A stretch of DNA of 64,000 nt from Chryseobacterium gallinarum (GTDB lineage: Bacteria; Bacteroidota; Bacteroidia; Flavobacteriales; Weeksellaceae): NCBI RefSeq assembly GCF_001021975.1, contig NZ_CP009928.1, positions 310,001 through 374,000 of the forward strand, read 5' to 3'. Each line of letters starts with the position of its first letter. Within the stretch, counting starts at the first letter, position 1. The notes beneath the pieces are model-generated. The model ran no database searches and had not been told where the DNA came from. It saw only the letters and a list, made by a program, of their open reading frames with translations. The translations under genes and the position numbers were made by a program. This document shows positions 31,945-41,579 of this stretch, in pieces.

Positions 31945-34680
31945 ATGAAAAAAAAAATCTACTTATTTCTGGCGTTTGCTTTGACAGGACTTCAAAGTAT
32001 ATCCGGACAAAATTTCTGGAAAAAAACGAAGATTGATGAAAGAAATCTGATTGAGGCAAAAAGGAATATAGGAGTTGATTATTCGAACGCCTATATATTA
32101 GAAATCAATCGGTTAAAAACCGTATTACAATCGACTCCTGTTTCGGAAACGGGCATGAAAATTATTTCTCAGGTGGTGATTGACATCCCTGCATTAGATG
32201 GAGGTTTTGAAAGATACCGCGTTTATGAAACCTCAAATATGTCACCGGAACTGGCGAAGAAATTTCCGGATATCAAATCATATAGGGGGATATCCGTTAA
32301 AAATCCGGGCAACACCATTAGTTTCGGGCTCTCTCCGGCAGGCATAAAAATGATCCTGTTTTACCAGGATAAAAAGCCTGTGGTTATAGAACCGGCTACA
32401 ACAGATAAATCCGTTTATCTGGTAAGCCCGGCTGTTCCCGACCTGCTTCCGAACAGCAACAATATTGGTTGTACTACCCAAGGAAAAAACAATGCCCAGA
32501 AGAATAATTTTCCTACTGATAATACCGATGATAAGAAATTCAGGACTTTTCGTCTGGCAGTATCCGTAGATGGAGAATTCAGTGAATATCATGGAAGCAC
32601 TGTAGCTAATTCCCTGGCGGCCATCAATGACCTGATGAGCTACATTAATCCGGTTTATGAAAACGATCTTTCCATCCACATGAATCTGATTCCTAATAAT
32701 GAGCAGATTATTTATCTTGATAAAAATACAGACCCCTACAATCCCACCTCTACCAACACGCTTAATGATCAGGTACAAACCACACTTACCAATGTTATCG
32801 GAGAAGCTAATTATGATATTGGCATTATCTTTACCAATCAGACAGGAGGAGGAAATGCAGGGATGATCGCCTCGGTATGTCAAAACAGCCAGGGAATTGT
32901 CAATGGAAAGGTAGACCAGAAGAAAGGCAGTGCTTATGCCGGTCCCGTAAACGGTACAGGGCCGCAGGGGTTTATCTATGCTATGGTAATTGCCCATGAA
33001 ATGGGACATCAATATGGTGCTAATCATACTTTTTCCAGACCGGAGAATATTGACTTTAGTATCTTTTTTAACAGTCCTGAAACCGGAGCCAACAGAGAAC
33101 CTGGAAGCGGAACAACAATTATGGGGTATCCCGGAGTTACAGGTACCTATGATGTAGCAGATAAACACAGTAATCAGTTTTTGCATTACAGTATCAGCCA
33201 AATCAATAAATACATTAAAACGACCAGCTGTGCTACAACGGTGAACATTTCCAATAATCCTCCGACGGTAAATGCCGGGCAAGATTACACTATTCCTAAG
33301 GGAACTGCCTTTAAACTTACCGCCACAGCCAGCGATCCTGATAATAATAATCTCACATATTCCTGGGAAGAGGCTGATATCTCCGCCCCTAATCCCCCGT
33401 TTGTGCTCATTGGGAGCTATACTTTCCCGGACCGTACATCTGCAACTACTCCCAACTTCAGAGTATACCCACCTGTTACAAGCCCGACACGCCATTTCCC
33501 GCCTCTTAAAGAAGTATTGGACGGCAGCTTATACAGCACCTGGAATATGGTGTCTGATGTTGCCCGGAATATGAAGTTTATAAGCCTGGTAAGGGATAAC
33601 GCTCCAGAAGGAGGACAAACGGCATCTGATGAAACTATCGTAAGTATAAATGAAAATGCCGGCCCGTTCAAGATTACTTCCATTTCTTTAAATCAGAATT
33701 ATTCTTCAGGTTCTTCTCATCTCCTGAAATGGGATGTAGCCGGAACCAATGCGGCTCCTATTAGCACTCAGTCTGTTAATATCCTGATTTCAACAGACGG
33801 TGGAAATACCTTTACCCCACTTGTTTCCAATACAGCTAACGATGGAGAAGAAATGATCACCATTCCTTCTACCCCTTCACAAAAAGCTTACATTATTGTA
33901 GAGTCTGTCGGAAATATTTATTATGCGGCAAGCCCTGCATTTGCTATCAATTATAATGTAACCATGAACTGTACACGTTATCCCGTAAACGGCCCGATTC
34001 CTATAGCTCCTAATGCACCGGCAACCATGAATGTTACTATTCCTTCCACAAATAGTGTTGAAGATATAAATGTAGTTATGGATCTTTCCTATACGGATTT
34101 AGAAAATATAGCATTAACACTTAAAGCTCCCAGCGATCAAAAAAATCAGATATTCTGGTATTCAAACTGCCCGGGAAAAAATGTTCTTAAAGCAATATTT
34201 GATCAGGAGGGAGAGTCTTCAGCCATAAATTGTAACAACCTTAATGCTGCTACACCCGTAAGAATAGAACCCATAAGATTGGACTTAAGCAAATATTATG
34301 GCCAAAATCCAAGTGGAAACTGGATTATAAGAGCTGTAGATGTATCATCTAATACGACTTCATCAGGAATGGTAAATTCAGCCGCGATCGAACTTTGTAG
34401 CAGGGAAACGGTCTCTACACTAGCAGTAAATGATCTTACCCTGGAAAACGATGAATTTCAGGTATATCCTAATCCTTCCAATGGAAAGTTCAATATTCTA
34501 ATGAAGAAGAATACGACTACAGAGGTAAATATATTTGATATTGCAGGAAGATTGGTTCATAGCCAGGCCGGCATTACAAATGCCTCTCAAATAGACCTGA
34601 CAAACTTTGCTAAAGGGAATTATATCATGGTATTCAGTACCGGTGACAAAAAAATTACAAAAAAAATCATTATTAAATAA
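31945..34680 (+). CDS. Secreted reprolysin-like zinc metallopeptidase with P domain and T9SS tail
   Basis: A 911-residue exported protease. Domains in order: signal peptide (1-21), propeptide-like region (to about 200), metallopeptidase with the zinc motif HEMGHQYGANH (His351, Glu352, His355, His361), an Ig/PKD-like domain around PTVNAGQDYTIP (about 430-500), beta domains, a proprotein-convertase P/Homo-B domain (about 670-820, ending NWIIRAVD) and a type A T9SS sorting domain (about 838-911, VYPNPSNGKFNI to KKIIIK). It would be exported through the outer membrane and attached or released to digest proteins. No operon partners; a terminator palindrome follows. Confidence 0.9.
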   Translation: MKKKIYLFLAFALTGLQSISGQNFWKKTKIDERNLIEAKRNIGVDYSNAYILEINRLKTVLQSTPVSETGMKIISQVVIDIPALDGGFERYRVYETSNMSPELAKKFPDIKSYRGISVKNPGNTISFGLSPAGIKMILFYQDKKPVVIEPATTDKSVYLVSPAVPDLLPNSNNIGCTTQGKNNAQKNNFPTDNTDDKKFRTFRLAVSVDGEFSEYHGSTVANSLAAINDLMSYINPVYENDLSIHMNLIPNNEQIIYLDKNTDPYNPTSTNTLNDQVQTTLTNVIGEANYDIGIIFTNQTGGGNAGMIASVCQNSQGIVNGKVDQKKGSAYAGPVNGTGPQGFIYAMVIAHEMGHQYGANHTFSRPENIDFSIFFNSPETGANREPGSGTTIMGYPGVTGTYDVADKHSNQFLHYSISQINKYIKTTSCATTVNISNNPPTVNAGQDYTIPKGTAFKLTATASDPDNNNLTYSWEEADISAPNPPFVLIGSYTFPDRTSATTPNFRVYPPVTSPTRHFPPLKEVLDGSLYSTWNMVSDVARNMKFISLVRDNAPEGGQTASDETIVSINENAGPFKITSISLNQNYSSGSSHLLKWDVAGTNAAPISTQSVNILISTDGGNTFTPLVSNTANDGEEMITIPSTPSQKAYIIVESVGNIYYAASPAFAINYNVTMNCTRYPVNGPIPIAPNAPATMNVTIPSTNSVEDINVVMDLSYTDLENIALTLKAPSDQKNQIFWYSNCPGKNVLKAIFDQEGESSAINCNNLNAATPVRIEPIRLDLSKYYGQNPSGNWIIRAVDVSSNTTSSGMVNSAAIELCSRETVSTLAVNDLTLENDEFQVYPNPSNGKFNILMKKNTTTEVNIFDIAGRLVHSQAGITNASQIDLTNFAKGNYIMVFSTGDKKITKKIIIK

Positions 34681-34710
34681 TTTCATCTTCACATTAATTA
34701 TTAATCAAAG

Positions 34711-34740
34711 AACTCCGGCTGGGCATGCCCAGCCGGAGTT
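34711..34740. terminator. Perfect 30-bp palindrome, bidirectional terminator
   Basis: The half-site AACTCCGGCTGGGCA is followed at once by its exact reverse complement, giving 15 pairs with no spacer. It lies between convergent genes (metallopeptidase and MFS transporter) and resembles the GC-rich terminator at 4760-4788 in placement and composition. Confidence 0.75.
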
Positions 34741-34762
34741 TATGTATGCATAACAAGCGTTT

Positions 34763-36010
34763 TTATATCAGCCCTTCCTGGGTTTCATCAGCATTGGTTT
34801 TATCTTTCAGCATCCAGGGAATGATAAAATAAAAAGCAATTGCAATAATAACAGCCAGTACTCCTGTCCCTATCCATAGTATATTAAATCCAAATGTATC
34901 GGCAATCAAAGTTCCGACGTAGGGAGTAACAATAAATGCCAGTGAAAAAGACATTCCGTTTAAACCCATATAGGCTCCTTTATTGTTTTCTCCCGAACGT
35001 AATGCAGTGATGGTTGACATAAAGGGCAATGTCCAGATTTCTCCGATACAAAGCAAAGTCATTGATAGTAAAAGAACAACCATACTATGATCAAAGGCAA
35101 GCATAGCATATGAAAATCCACATAAAAAAGTTCCGGTCAACATAGTAAAGGCCAATGTAAAATACTTTTCTGCCAGCTGTACAAATCCCATTTCAAGCAA
35201 TACAATCAGGAAGCCACTGTATCCGAGTATATATCCGATATTCTGCTGGCTTAAATGTGCTGTATCTTTATAGAAGATAGTTAATGTACTGAATAGCTGA
35301 AAAAAGCAAATGGCAAACAGCATACAACACAGGCTGTAAACTAAAAATTTTCCATCCTTATATGGAGAGTTTTCCTTTTTAATAATGATCATCTGTTTTA
35401 CTTCTCTTGCTTCCTGCCTTGCCAGTCTCGTACGTTTTCTGAAAAACCAGATGTACATCAATCCCGCCAATAAAGCAGCCAAGGCATTGCTAAAGAATAA
35501 AAATTCATAGGAAATAGCCGATAATATCCCTCCAAGTGCCGGACCTATAGAAAAACCCAGATTGACAGCCATACGGTTTAATGAAAAAGCTCGTGTTATA
35601 TTTTCAGGTTTTGCATATTTGGTGATCGCTACCGAATTGGCAGGACGAAAGGTTTCGCTTACAATACTCTGGGCTAAAATGATCCCCGCCAGTCCTGTTT
35701 CTGTTGTAAAAAGCGGAATCAAACAAAATAAAGGTACACTTAATAGCAAGCTCAGACTCTGCACCCTGTACTCTCCTATTTTATCGGTAATCATTCCTCC
35801 CAGCCAGGAGCCAATAACTGATCCAATCCCAAAAAAGCTGAGTACAATCCCGGAATTTTCAATACTAAAATGTAAATGATCTGTCATATAAACTCCCAGA
35901 AACGGCAGTACCATAGAACCGGCCCTGTTGATAAGCATTACCAGTGCCAGCATCCAGCTCTCTTGTGAGAGTCCCTTGAATGAGTTCGTATATATGTTTA
36001 TTATTTTCAC
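34763..36010 (-). CDS. MFS transporter
   Basis: A 415-residue major facilitator protein with about 12 transmembrane helices. The loop 2-3 signature is SWLGGMITDKIGEYRV near residues 67-82, and the second-half equivalent is degenerate. It resembles drug or multidrug efflux MFS proteins (YajR/MdtH-like), but the substrate is unknown. The start is GTG at 36010, giving an N-terminus of MKIINIYTNSF; no ATG lies close. It is a single gene. Confidence 0.87.
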   Translation of the reverse strand: MKIINIYTNSFKGLSQESWMLALVMLINRAGSMVLPFLGVYMTDHLHFSIENSGIVLSFFGIGSVIGSWLGGMITDKIGEYRVQSLSLLLSVPLFCLIPLFTTETGLAGIILAQSIVSETFRPANSVAITKYAKPENITRAFSLNRMAVNLGFSIGPALGGILSAISYEFLFFSNALAALLAGLMYIWFFRKRTRLARQEAREVKQMIIIKKENSPYKDGKFLVYSLCCMLFAICFFQLFSTLTIFYKDTAHLSQQNIGYILGYSGFLIVLLEMGFVQLAEKYFTLAFTMLTGTFLCGFSYAMLAFDHSMVVLLLSMTLLCIGEIWTLPFMSTITALRSGENNKGAYMGLNGMSFSLAFIVTPYVGTLIADTFGFNILWIGTGVLAVIIAIAFYFIIPWMLKDKTNADETQEGLI

Positions 36011-36138
36011 AATTTAAGTTTATTAATAATTTGTATTTGTTTTTTTGTTGTATTAAGTGCAAACTGATATATTTTTCCTCACTAATCTTCCAAACCGGCC
36101 CGTGAGATCTGTAAAATATTTGTACTTTCTTGCTTAAA

Positions 36139-36169
36139 TAAAAAACAGGACTTAAAAATTAAGCCCTGT
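36139..36169 (-). terminator. Terminator after glnS
   Basis: On the minus strand ACAGGGCTTA (36169-36160) pairs with TAAGTCCTGT (36154-36145), ten pairs including one G-U, followed by TTTTTTA. It sits 24 bases after the glnS stop. Confidence 0.75.
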
Positions 36170-36192
36170 CCTATTTATCTATATAAATATTT

Positions 36193-37866
36193 TTACTCCG
36201 GCTTATAAGAGTCTTTTAAGGTCACAGTTCTGTTGAATACAAAATTTGTATCCGTAGAATCCTGATCCTTCGTAAAATATCCTATTCTCTGGAACTGAAG
36301 AGGTTCCCCTACCGCAACATCTTTTAAAGACGGTTCAGCAAAGCCCTGAACTGTTGTTACAGATTCAGGATTAATAAAGTTTAAGAAGTCTACATCTTTT
36401 TCCGCATCCGGTTGTTCAACGGTAAACAGTTTATCGTAAATTCTTACTTCCACCGGAATCGCATGTTTTGCGGATACCCAGTGTAAAGTTCCTTTTACTT
36501 TTCTTAAACTTTCTTCTGTACCACTTCCTGACTTACTTTTTTCATCATAAGTAGCATAGATGGCCGTGATTTCTCCGTTTTCATCTTTCTCTACCCTTTC
36601 CGCCTTAATGATATAAGCTGATTTTAGACGGACTTCCCCACCCAGTTTCAGTCTGAAGAATTTATTGTTCGCTTCTTCTTTGAAGTCTTCACGTTCAATA
36701 TATAATTCTCTGGAAAAAGGGATTTCCCTTGTTCCTGCATCTTCCTGTTCCGGATTATTTTCGGTCTCCAGCCATTCTTCCTTATCTTCAGGATAGTTCT
36801 CTATTATTAATTTAACAGGATCTACAACCGTCATTACACGTTTTGCTACTTTATTCAGGTCTTCCCGTACGCAGAAATCGAGCAACTGGATTTCGATCAG
36901 GTTTTCTCTTTTTGCTACACCTACTTTTTCAATAAAGTTCCTGATAGCCGTGGGAGTAAAGCCTTTTCTTCTCATTCCCGAAATTGTAGGCATTCTCGGA
37001 TCATCCCATCCTGTCACTACTCCTTCTGCTACAAGCCTTTGCAGCTTTCTTTTGGAAGTGATCATATAGGAAACATTCATCCTTGCAAACTCCCTTTGTT
37101 TTGGAGCGACTTTGGATTCGTCATACACCTGCTCCAGATACCAGTTATAAAGAGGTCTATGATTTTCAAACTCCAATGAACATAGCGAATGAGATACCTG
37201 CTCCAGGTAATCCGATTCACCATGAGCCCAATCATACATAGGATAGATCTTCCACGCGGTACCTGTTCTGTGGTGGGGCCTTTTCAGTATTCTGTACATC
37301 ACAGGGTCACGCATATTCATATTAGGTGATACCATATCGATTTTTGCACGAAGTGACATTGCCCCTTCCTCGAATTCACCGTTTTTCATTCTTTCGAATA
37401 AATCAAGGGATTCTTCAACAGGACGGTTTCTATATGGAGATTCTATTCCCGGCTCTGTAGGATTCTTTCTTTGCTCTGTAATAACTTCAGACGGCTGCTC
37501 ATCTACGTAAGCTTTTCCTTCTTTAATCAATTGCACTGCCCATTCGTAAAGCTGCTGGAAGTAGTCTGATGCATACAATTCCTTATCCCACTTGAACCCA
37601 AGCCATTCAACGTCTTTTTTGATAGAATCTACGAATTCCTGTTCTTCTTTTTCAGGATTCGTATCGTCGAAACGAAGGTTTACGGGAGCATTGTATTTTT
37701 CACCCAAACCAAAATTGATGCAGATGGCTTTTGTGTGCCCTACATGCAGATATCCATTCGGTTCAGGGGGAAAACGGAAACGAATCTGATCTCTTTTCAG
37801 TCCGTTTGCCAAATCATCTTCTATAATTTGCTCAATAAAATTGAGTGATTTTTTTTCTTCTTCCAT
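36193..37866 (-). CDS. glnS: Glutamine--tRNA ligase
   Basis: A 557-residue class I aminoacyl-tRNA synthetase charging tRNA-Gln. Class I motifs are PPEPNGYLHVGH (HIGH box, near residues 32-43) and MITSKRKL (KMSKS variant, near 268-275). The C-terminal anticodon-binding beta barrels follow. Length and motifs match bacterial GlnRS (about 555 residues). The frame extends to 37977, but the ATG at 37866 gives the conserved start. A monocistronic unit with its own terminator. Confidence 0.95.
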   Translation of the reverse strand: MEEEKKSLNFIEQIIEDDLANGLKRDQIRFRFPPEPNGYLHVGHTKAICINFGLGEKYNAPVNLRFDDTNPEKEEQEFVDSIKKDVEWLGFKWDKELYASDYFQQLYEWAVQLIKEGKAYVDEQPSEVITEQRKNPTEPGIESPYRNRPVEESLDLFERMKNGEFEEGAMSLRAKIDMVSPNMNMRDPVMYRILKRPHHRTGTAWKIYPMYDWAHGESDYLEQVSHSLCSLEFENHRPLYNWYLEQVYDESKVAPKQREFARMNVSYMITSKRKLQRLVAEGVVTGWDDPRMPTISGMRRKGFTPTAIRNFIEKVGVAKRENLIEIQLLDFCVREDLNKVAKRVMTVVDPVKLIIENYPEDKEEWLETENNPEQEDAGTREIPFSRELYIEREDFKEEANNKFFRLKLGGEVRLKSAYIIKAERVEKDENGEITAIYATYDEKSKSGSGTEESLRKVKGTLHWVSAKHAIPVEVRIYDKLFTVEQPDAEKDVDFLNFINPESVTTVQGFAEPSLKDVAVGEPLQFQRIGYFTKDQDSTDTNFVFNRTVTLKDSYKPE

Positions 37867-38020
37867 TAAAGTTGCTTTTATTTTATGCAAAAAAAGTGGT
37901 ACAAAGTTACGGAAAAATAAATCTTTATGAAAGTCATAATTTAAAAGCTTATTAATTGCTAATTCAGTATTTTTCATTAATTTAGAGCAAAACTAAAACC
38001 ACTGTAACAAATTAAAAATC

Positions 38021-39151
38021 ATGGCTGTTTATATACTAAGCAATCGGAAGATTGTACGTTATAAAGGAGAAAGGGTCGATTCTTTTTCCAACGACGAATA
38101 CTCAATCCCCAATTTCAGGATTGCTAAATGTAATTTCGACAATTACAAAGAACCCAGTGCCCAGGCAAAAAAAAAGAAAGATTACACCAACAGGAATATA
38201 CTAGATTACAAACTTTTCTCCGAACCCGAAAAACAAGGATACCAGGAAGTACTTGACGTTTTACTCAGTGAAAAAGGCATAAAACCATCAGTATTAACAG
38301 CCAATAATTTAGGTGGAACACAACGGATGTTCTATGAATTATACAAAAATATGTCGTCAGCAAAGGACAGAAGTGATGTATTAATTTTCATTCATGGCTA
38401 TGCCTATACGTTCGATGATGAGTTAAAAGCTATAATTGATCTGAAAAAACTCTTCATTGACAATCCAGCTTCTCCCGTAGAACATATCCTTTTTGTAAGC
38501 TGGCCGGCCTCCAGCAGCCTTGTTCCGCTGACTTATTTTGATGACAAGGCATCAAGCATTAATTCCGGAACCTCATTATTAAGATTATTCTATTTCTACA
38601 CTCAGTTCCTAAAAGATATTTTTTCCAGCCGCGACCTGGCCCCATGCAATCAAAGGATCCATATTATGGCTCATTCTATGGGAAACAGGGTACTTCAAAG
38701 CATGCTGTACAGTCTTAAAAGCGAAAATATCCTACGGGTAATTGATCAGGTCATTCTGCTGAATGCCGATGTTACCTATAAAGTATTTGAAGACTCTGAA
38801 AATTCATTTAATAAACTACCTTTATTGGCTAACCGGATTTCTGTTTATCTGAACAGGCAGGATGTCATTCTGGGGATTTCACAGTTTACCAAAAATATCC
38901 TTACCCCAAGACTTGGTAAAAACGGACCCAGCAATATTGAACCATTTAAGGATATTGTTTCCATTATTGATTGTACGTTTGTAAAAGACGACCTTTTAAA
39001 CAGCTTTAAATTTGAAGTGGGAAATCATTGGGGATACCTTTCAAGTTCGCAGGTTCAAAGTGATATTTTCCAAAATTTATACGGAATAGATAGGAATTTA
39101 ATCACCAATAGAATCAAAAATAACGAAAACATTTTCACAATTATTGCTTAA
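38021..39151 (+). CDS. Alpha/beta hydrolase, DUF900-like
   Basis: A 376-residue protein with a serine-hydrolase core: DVLIFIHGYAYTFDDEL near residues 117-133 (oxyanion side), the nucleophile elbow AHSMGN near 218-223, and a late histidine region EVGNHWGYLSS near 341-351. This layout fits the DUF900 alpha/beta hydrolases. No signal peptide is present and the N-terminal 110 residues are unassigned. The substrate is unknown. It is a single gene transcribed away from glnS; the sigma-54 promoter and tiny peptide ORF follow it. Confidence 0.78.
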   Translation: MAVYILSNRKIVRYKGERVDSFSNDEYSIPNFRIAKCNFDNYKEPSAQAKKKKDYTNRNILDYKLFSEPEKQGYQEVLDVLLSEKGIKPSVLTANNLGGTQRMFYELYKNMSSAKDRSDVLIFIHGYAYTFDDELKAIIDLKKLFIDNPASPVEHILFVSWPASSSLVPLTYFDDKASSINSGTSLLRLFYFYTQFLKDIFSSRDLAPCNQRIHIMAHSMGNRVLQSMLYSLKSENILRVIDQVILLNADVTYKVFEDSENSFNKLPLLANRISVYLNRQDVILGISQFTKNILTPRLGKNGPSNIEPFKDIVSIIDCTFVKDDLLNSFKFEVGNHWGYLSSSQVQSDIFQNLYGIDRNLITNRIKNNENIFTIIA

Positions 39152-39178
39152 CAATGACGTAAAATTAGCTTAATAAAG

Positions 39179-39193
39179 TTAACCGTATGTTAA
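39179..39193 (+). promoter_or_regulatory. Dyad upstream of the sigma-54 promoter
   Basis: TTAAC (39179-39183), five bases, GTTAA (39189-39193). It lies about 20-35 bases before the -24 element and could be an activator or regulator site. Short dyads arise by chance in AT-rich DNA. Confidence 0.25.
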
Positions 39194-39214
39194 ATTTATT
39201 CTTGCCTATGAGAC

Positions 39215-39230
39215 TGGCACAGAGATTGCC
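39215..39230 (+). promoter_or_regulatory. Sigma-54 (-24/-12) promoter
   Basis: TGGCAC (39215-39220), five bases and TTGCC (39226-39230) match the RpoN consensus TGGCAC-N5-TTGC exactly, with GG and GC spaced 12 bases apart. Initiation would fall at about 39241, giving a 24-base leader before the ATG at 39265. No alternative TANNTTTG box lies at this position. Confidence 0.72.
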
Positions 39231-39264
39231 AATTCATAAACAAGGGAATTACAATTTTTTTATC

Positions 39265-39342
39265 ATGAAACAGATTAAAAAAAAGCTTTCTCATATCGTA
39301 AAATATATCAAGAAAGCGATTTTCGTAAAAGATGTGATTTAA
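39265..39342 (+). CDS. 25-residue cationic amphipathic peptide ORF
   Basis: ATG at 39265 encodes 25 residues beginning MKQIKKKLSHIVKYIKK and ending FVKDVI, with eight Lys, one Asp and one His (net charge about +7). Hydrophobic residues I4, L8, I11, V12, I15, A18 and I19 fall on one helix face and Lys on the other, the profile of a cationic membrane-active peptide. The frame is open to an ATG at 39187, but that start lies upstream of the predicted sigma-54 transcription start, so the short form is favoured. No family is recognised; a stem-loop lies downstream at 39421-39447. It stands alone between the hydrolase gene and menC. Confidence 0.55.
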   Translation: MKQIKKKLSHIVKYIKKAIFVKDVI

Positions 39343-39420
39343 ATAAGGGACAATAACTTATAAAATTATAGATATCCGAGCCTAGCATTACTACTTCAGC
39401 TTATTACCGTACCGGAGATT

Positions 39421-39447
39421 AATTCCTACAATTCTATTGCAGGAATT
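39421..39447. other. Stem-loop downstream of the 25-residue peptide ORF
   Basis: AATTCCT-a-CAAT-tct-ATTG-c-AGGAATT folds into an 11-bp stem with one mismatch. There is no T tract on either strand, so it may end or stabilise the peptide transcript, or that of menC from the other side. The rest of 39343-39558 shows nothing I can name. Confidence 0.4.
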
Positions 39448-39558
39448 GGTTCCTAATGCTCATTACATGATAAATGTTTGATTAGCTGTATGAACTGAAG
39501 CCGGATCAGGCAACAGAGTGCTGGACATTGGAATAATCTTTAATCCTGATTATGTTGC

Positions 39559-40563
39559 TTATTTTCTGAACCACAACAGCTCGTTTCTGAGTTCAAGATG
39601 TGATTCAAAGTTATTGACAAATAAAGCTCCGGTACCTAATCCCTGAGGCATCGGATTTTTTTTGGTAAAAGTATACTGGGCAATAGCATTCAATCCTATA
39701 TTACTTTCCAGTGCAGAGGTGATCCACCAGCCAATATTCTGGTTTTCGGCTAAAGAAATCCATTCATCTGAACCGGAAAACCCACCCACTAAAGCTGGTT
39801 TTAAGATAATATACTGCGGTTTTATACATTCTAAAAGCCTTTTCTTTTCTTCTGCATCAACTATACCGATCAATTCTTCATCCAGAGCAATCGGCGTAGG
39901 CGTGGTAGCACATAATCCGGCCATATCATCCCAACGTCCAGCTTTAACAGGCTGTTCAATGGAGTGAATATCCAAATCTGCCAGTTGCTGCAAAACAATT
40001 ACCGCTTCATCTTTGCTGAAACCTCCATTGGCATCAACACGCAATTCCAACTGATCTTTAGAAAACTTTTTCCTTAATTTCTGAAGGATAATATGTTCTT
40101 CTTGCCAATTGACTCCTATTTTTAATTTAATACAATGGAACCCTTTTTCCAGTTTGTCCTGAATCTGTTCTTCCATATATCCGGCATCACCCATCCAGAT
40201 CAGACCATTGATGGTAATGGCAGATTTTCCCTCCGTAAATTCGCTCGGAAAATATAGGTTGCCTCCGTTTTTTAAATTTAAAAGAGCCTGTTCATATCCA
40301 AACCATATGGATGGAAAATCCTTTAATTCCTCTTTTAAGTAGGCAGAATTTTGTGTAATATTGTTACAAAGCCATTTTAACCGGTCTTCATAGTCTGGTC
40401 TGTCATCAAAACTCAACCCTCTGAAAATTGCACACTCTCCTGTTCCTTTCTTACCCTCTTCTGAAATTTCCAGAATGAAAGTTTCCTTATCAAGCAAAAC
40501 GCCGCGAGATGTTCCACTCGGGCGCTTAAATTGTAATAAGTATTTAAAATATGATGCTTTCAT
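39559..40563 (-). CDS. menC: o-Succinylbenzoate synthase
   Basis: A 334-residue enolase-superfamily enzyme that dehydrates SHCHC to o-succinylbenzoate in menaquinone synthesis. Active-site blocks appear in order: FHCIKLKIG (Lys pair), LRVDANGGF (first metal Asp), HSIEQP (Glu), IALDEELIG (Asp) and YIILKPALVGG (second Lys). Its start codon shares one base with the fbp stop (TAATG), so the two genes are translationally coupled, although their pathways differ. Other men genes in the window are isochorismate synthase and the MenI-like thioesterase near 9-10.5 kb. Dipeptide epimerase is the alternative; the short length and blocks favour MenC. Confidence 0.88.
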   Translation of the reverse strand: MKASYFKYLLQFKRPSGTSRGVLLDKETFILEISEEGKKGTGECAIFRGLSFDDRPDYEDRLKWLCNNITQNSAYLKEELKDFPSIWFGYEQALLNLKNGGNLYFPSEFTEGKSAITINGLIWMGDAGYMEEQIQDKLEKGFHCIKLKIGVNWQEEHIILQKLRKKFSKDQLELRVDANGGFSKDEAVIVLQQLADLDIHSIEQPVKAGRWDDMAGLCATTPTPIALDEELIGIVDAEEKKRLLECIKPQYIILKPALVGGFSGSDEWISLAENQNIGWWITSALESNIGLNAIAQYTFTKKNPMPQGLGTGALFVNNFESHLELRNELLWFRK

Positions 40564-41579
40564 TATTTTACGCTGTCAATACGCATAAATTCTTCTGCTT
40601 TCTCTACCATTTCAATGCTTCCGCAGAAAAACGGAATTCTCTGGTGAAGTTCTGTAGGTTCTACTTCCAAAATCCGTCTGAATCCGTCTGTTGCTTTCCC
40701 ACCAGCCTGCTCTGCAAGGAATGCCATAGGATTACATTCATATAATAATCTTAGTTTACCGTTCGGAGCCTGCGAATAAGAAGGATAGATATAAATTCCT
40801 CCCTTCAGCATATTTCTATGGAAATCCGCTACTAAGGAACCAATATATCGGGAAGTATAAGGGCGGTCACCTTCTTCCATCTGGCAGTATTTAAGGTAAT
40901 TCTTTACTCCCTGAGGGAACTTGATATAGTTTCCTTCATTGATGGAATAAATTTTTCCGCTTGCCGGAAACTTTAAATTCGGGTGAGAAAGATAGTAGGT
41001 TCCCAAGGAAGGATCCAGCGTAAATCCGTTTACTCCGTTACCCGTTGTATACACGATCATTGTTGAAGAACCATAGATAACATACCCTGCGGCAATCTGA
41101 TTCACTCCTTTCTGTAAGAAGTCTTCCAGCTGTACCGGAGTTCCCGGTTCAGTAACTCTCCTATAAATGGAGAAAATCGTTCCTACGGAAACATTGACAT
41201 CAATATTTGAAGAGCCATCCAAAGGGTCAATCAATACGACATATTTACTTAAATGCCCGTTTTCTCCGCATTTGATATCGATAAAGTCATCATTTTCTTC
41301 TGATGCGATACCACACACCACTTCTCTTTGGGAAAGCGCAGTAATAAATATTTCGTTGGCAAGAACATCCAGTTTCTGCTGCTCTTCTCCCTGAATGTTT
41401 TCATTTCCGGATTTACCTAAAATATCGGCAAGCCCGGCTTTATTTACTTCTCTGTTTACCACTTTTGAAGCCAACCTTATAGCACTTAGAAGACGGGAGA
41501 GTTCCCCTGTGGAATACTGAAAATCTTCCTGTTTATCAATAATAAATTCTCCTAGCGTCTGTAATGATTGATCTGACAT
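40563..41579 (-). CDS. fbp: Fructose-1,6-bisphosphatase, class 1
   Basis: A 338-residue gluconeogenic enzyme removing the 1-phosphate of fructose 1,6-bisphosphate. The metal-binding [17 protein letters not shown] block near residues 118-134 and the earlier [11 protein letters not shown] (metal Glu) are present, as are the substrate residues [18 protein letters not shown] near 232-249 and [17 protein letters not shown] near 264-280. Length matches class 1 FBPases. First gene of the fbp-menC pair. The region upstream to lysC (41580-41902) holds divergent start regions; I see a TAATTTTG box at 41839-41846 for lysC and no other clear element. Confidence 0.95.
   Translation of the reverse strand: MSDQSLQTLGEFIIDKQEDFQYSTGELSRLLSAIRLASKVVNREVNKAGLADILGKSGNENIQGEEQQKLDVLANEIFITALSQREVVCGIASEENDDFIDIKCGENGHLSKYVVLIDPLDGSSNIDVNVSVGTIFSIYRRVTEPGTPVQLEDFLQKGVNQIAAGYVIYGSSTMIVYTTGNGVNGFTLDPSLGTYYLSHPNLKFPASGKIYSINEGNYIKFPQGVKNYLKYCQMEEGDRPYTSRYIGSLVADFHRNMLKGGIYIYPSYSQAPNGKLRLLYECNPMAFLAEQAGGKATDGFRRILEVEPTELHQRIPFFCGSIEMVEKAEEFMRIDSVK

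Noticed and set aside
32278..33495. A 405-codon open frame on the minus strand, antisense to the metallopeptidase
   Set aside because: It lies wholly inside the metallopeptidase gene, which has a catalytic motif, signal peptide and sorting tail. The antisense protein is Cys/Ile/Arg-rich without any domain, as expected of a shadow frame.
39187..39342. A 51-residue reading of the cationic peptide gene starting at 39187
   Set aside because: This start would be upstream of the sigma-54 start site at about 39241, and the extra residues are not amphipathic. Kept only as the less likely alternative.
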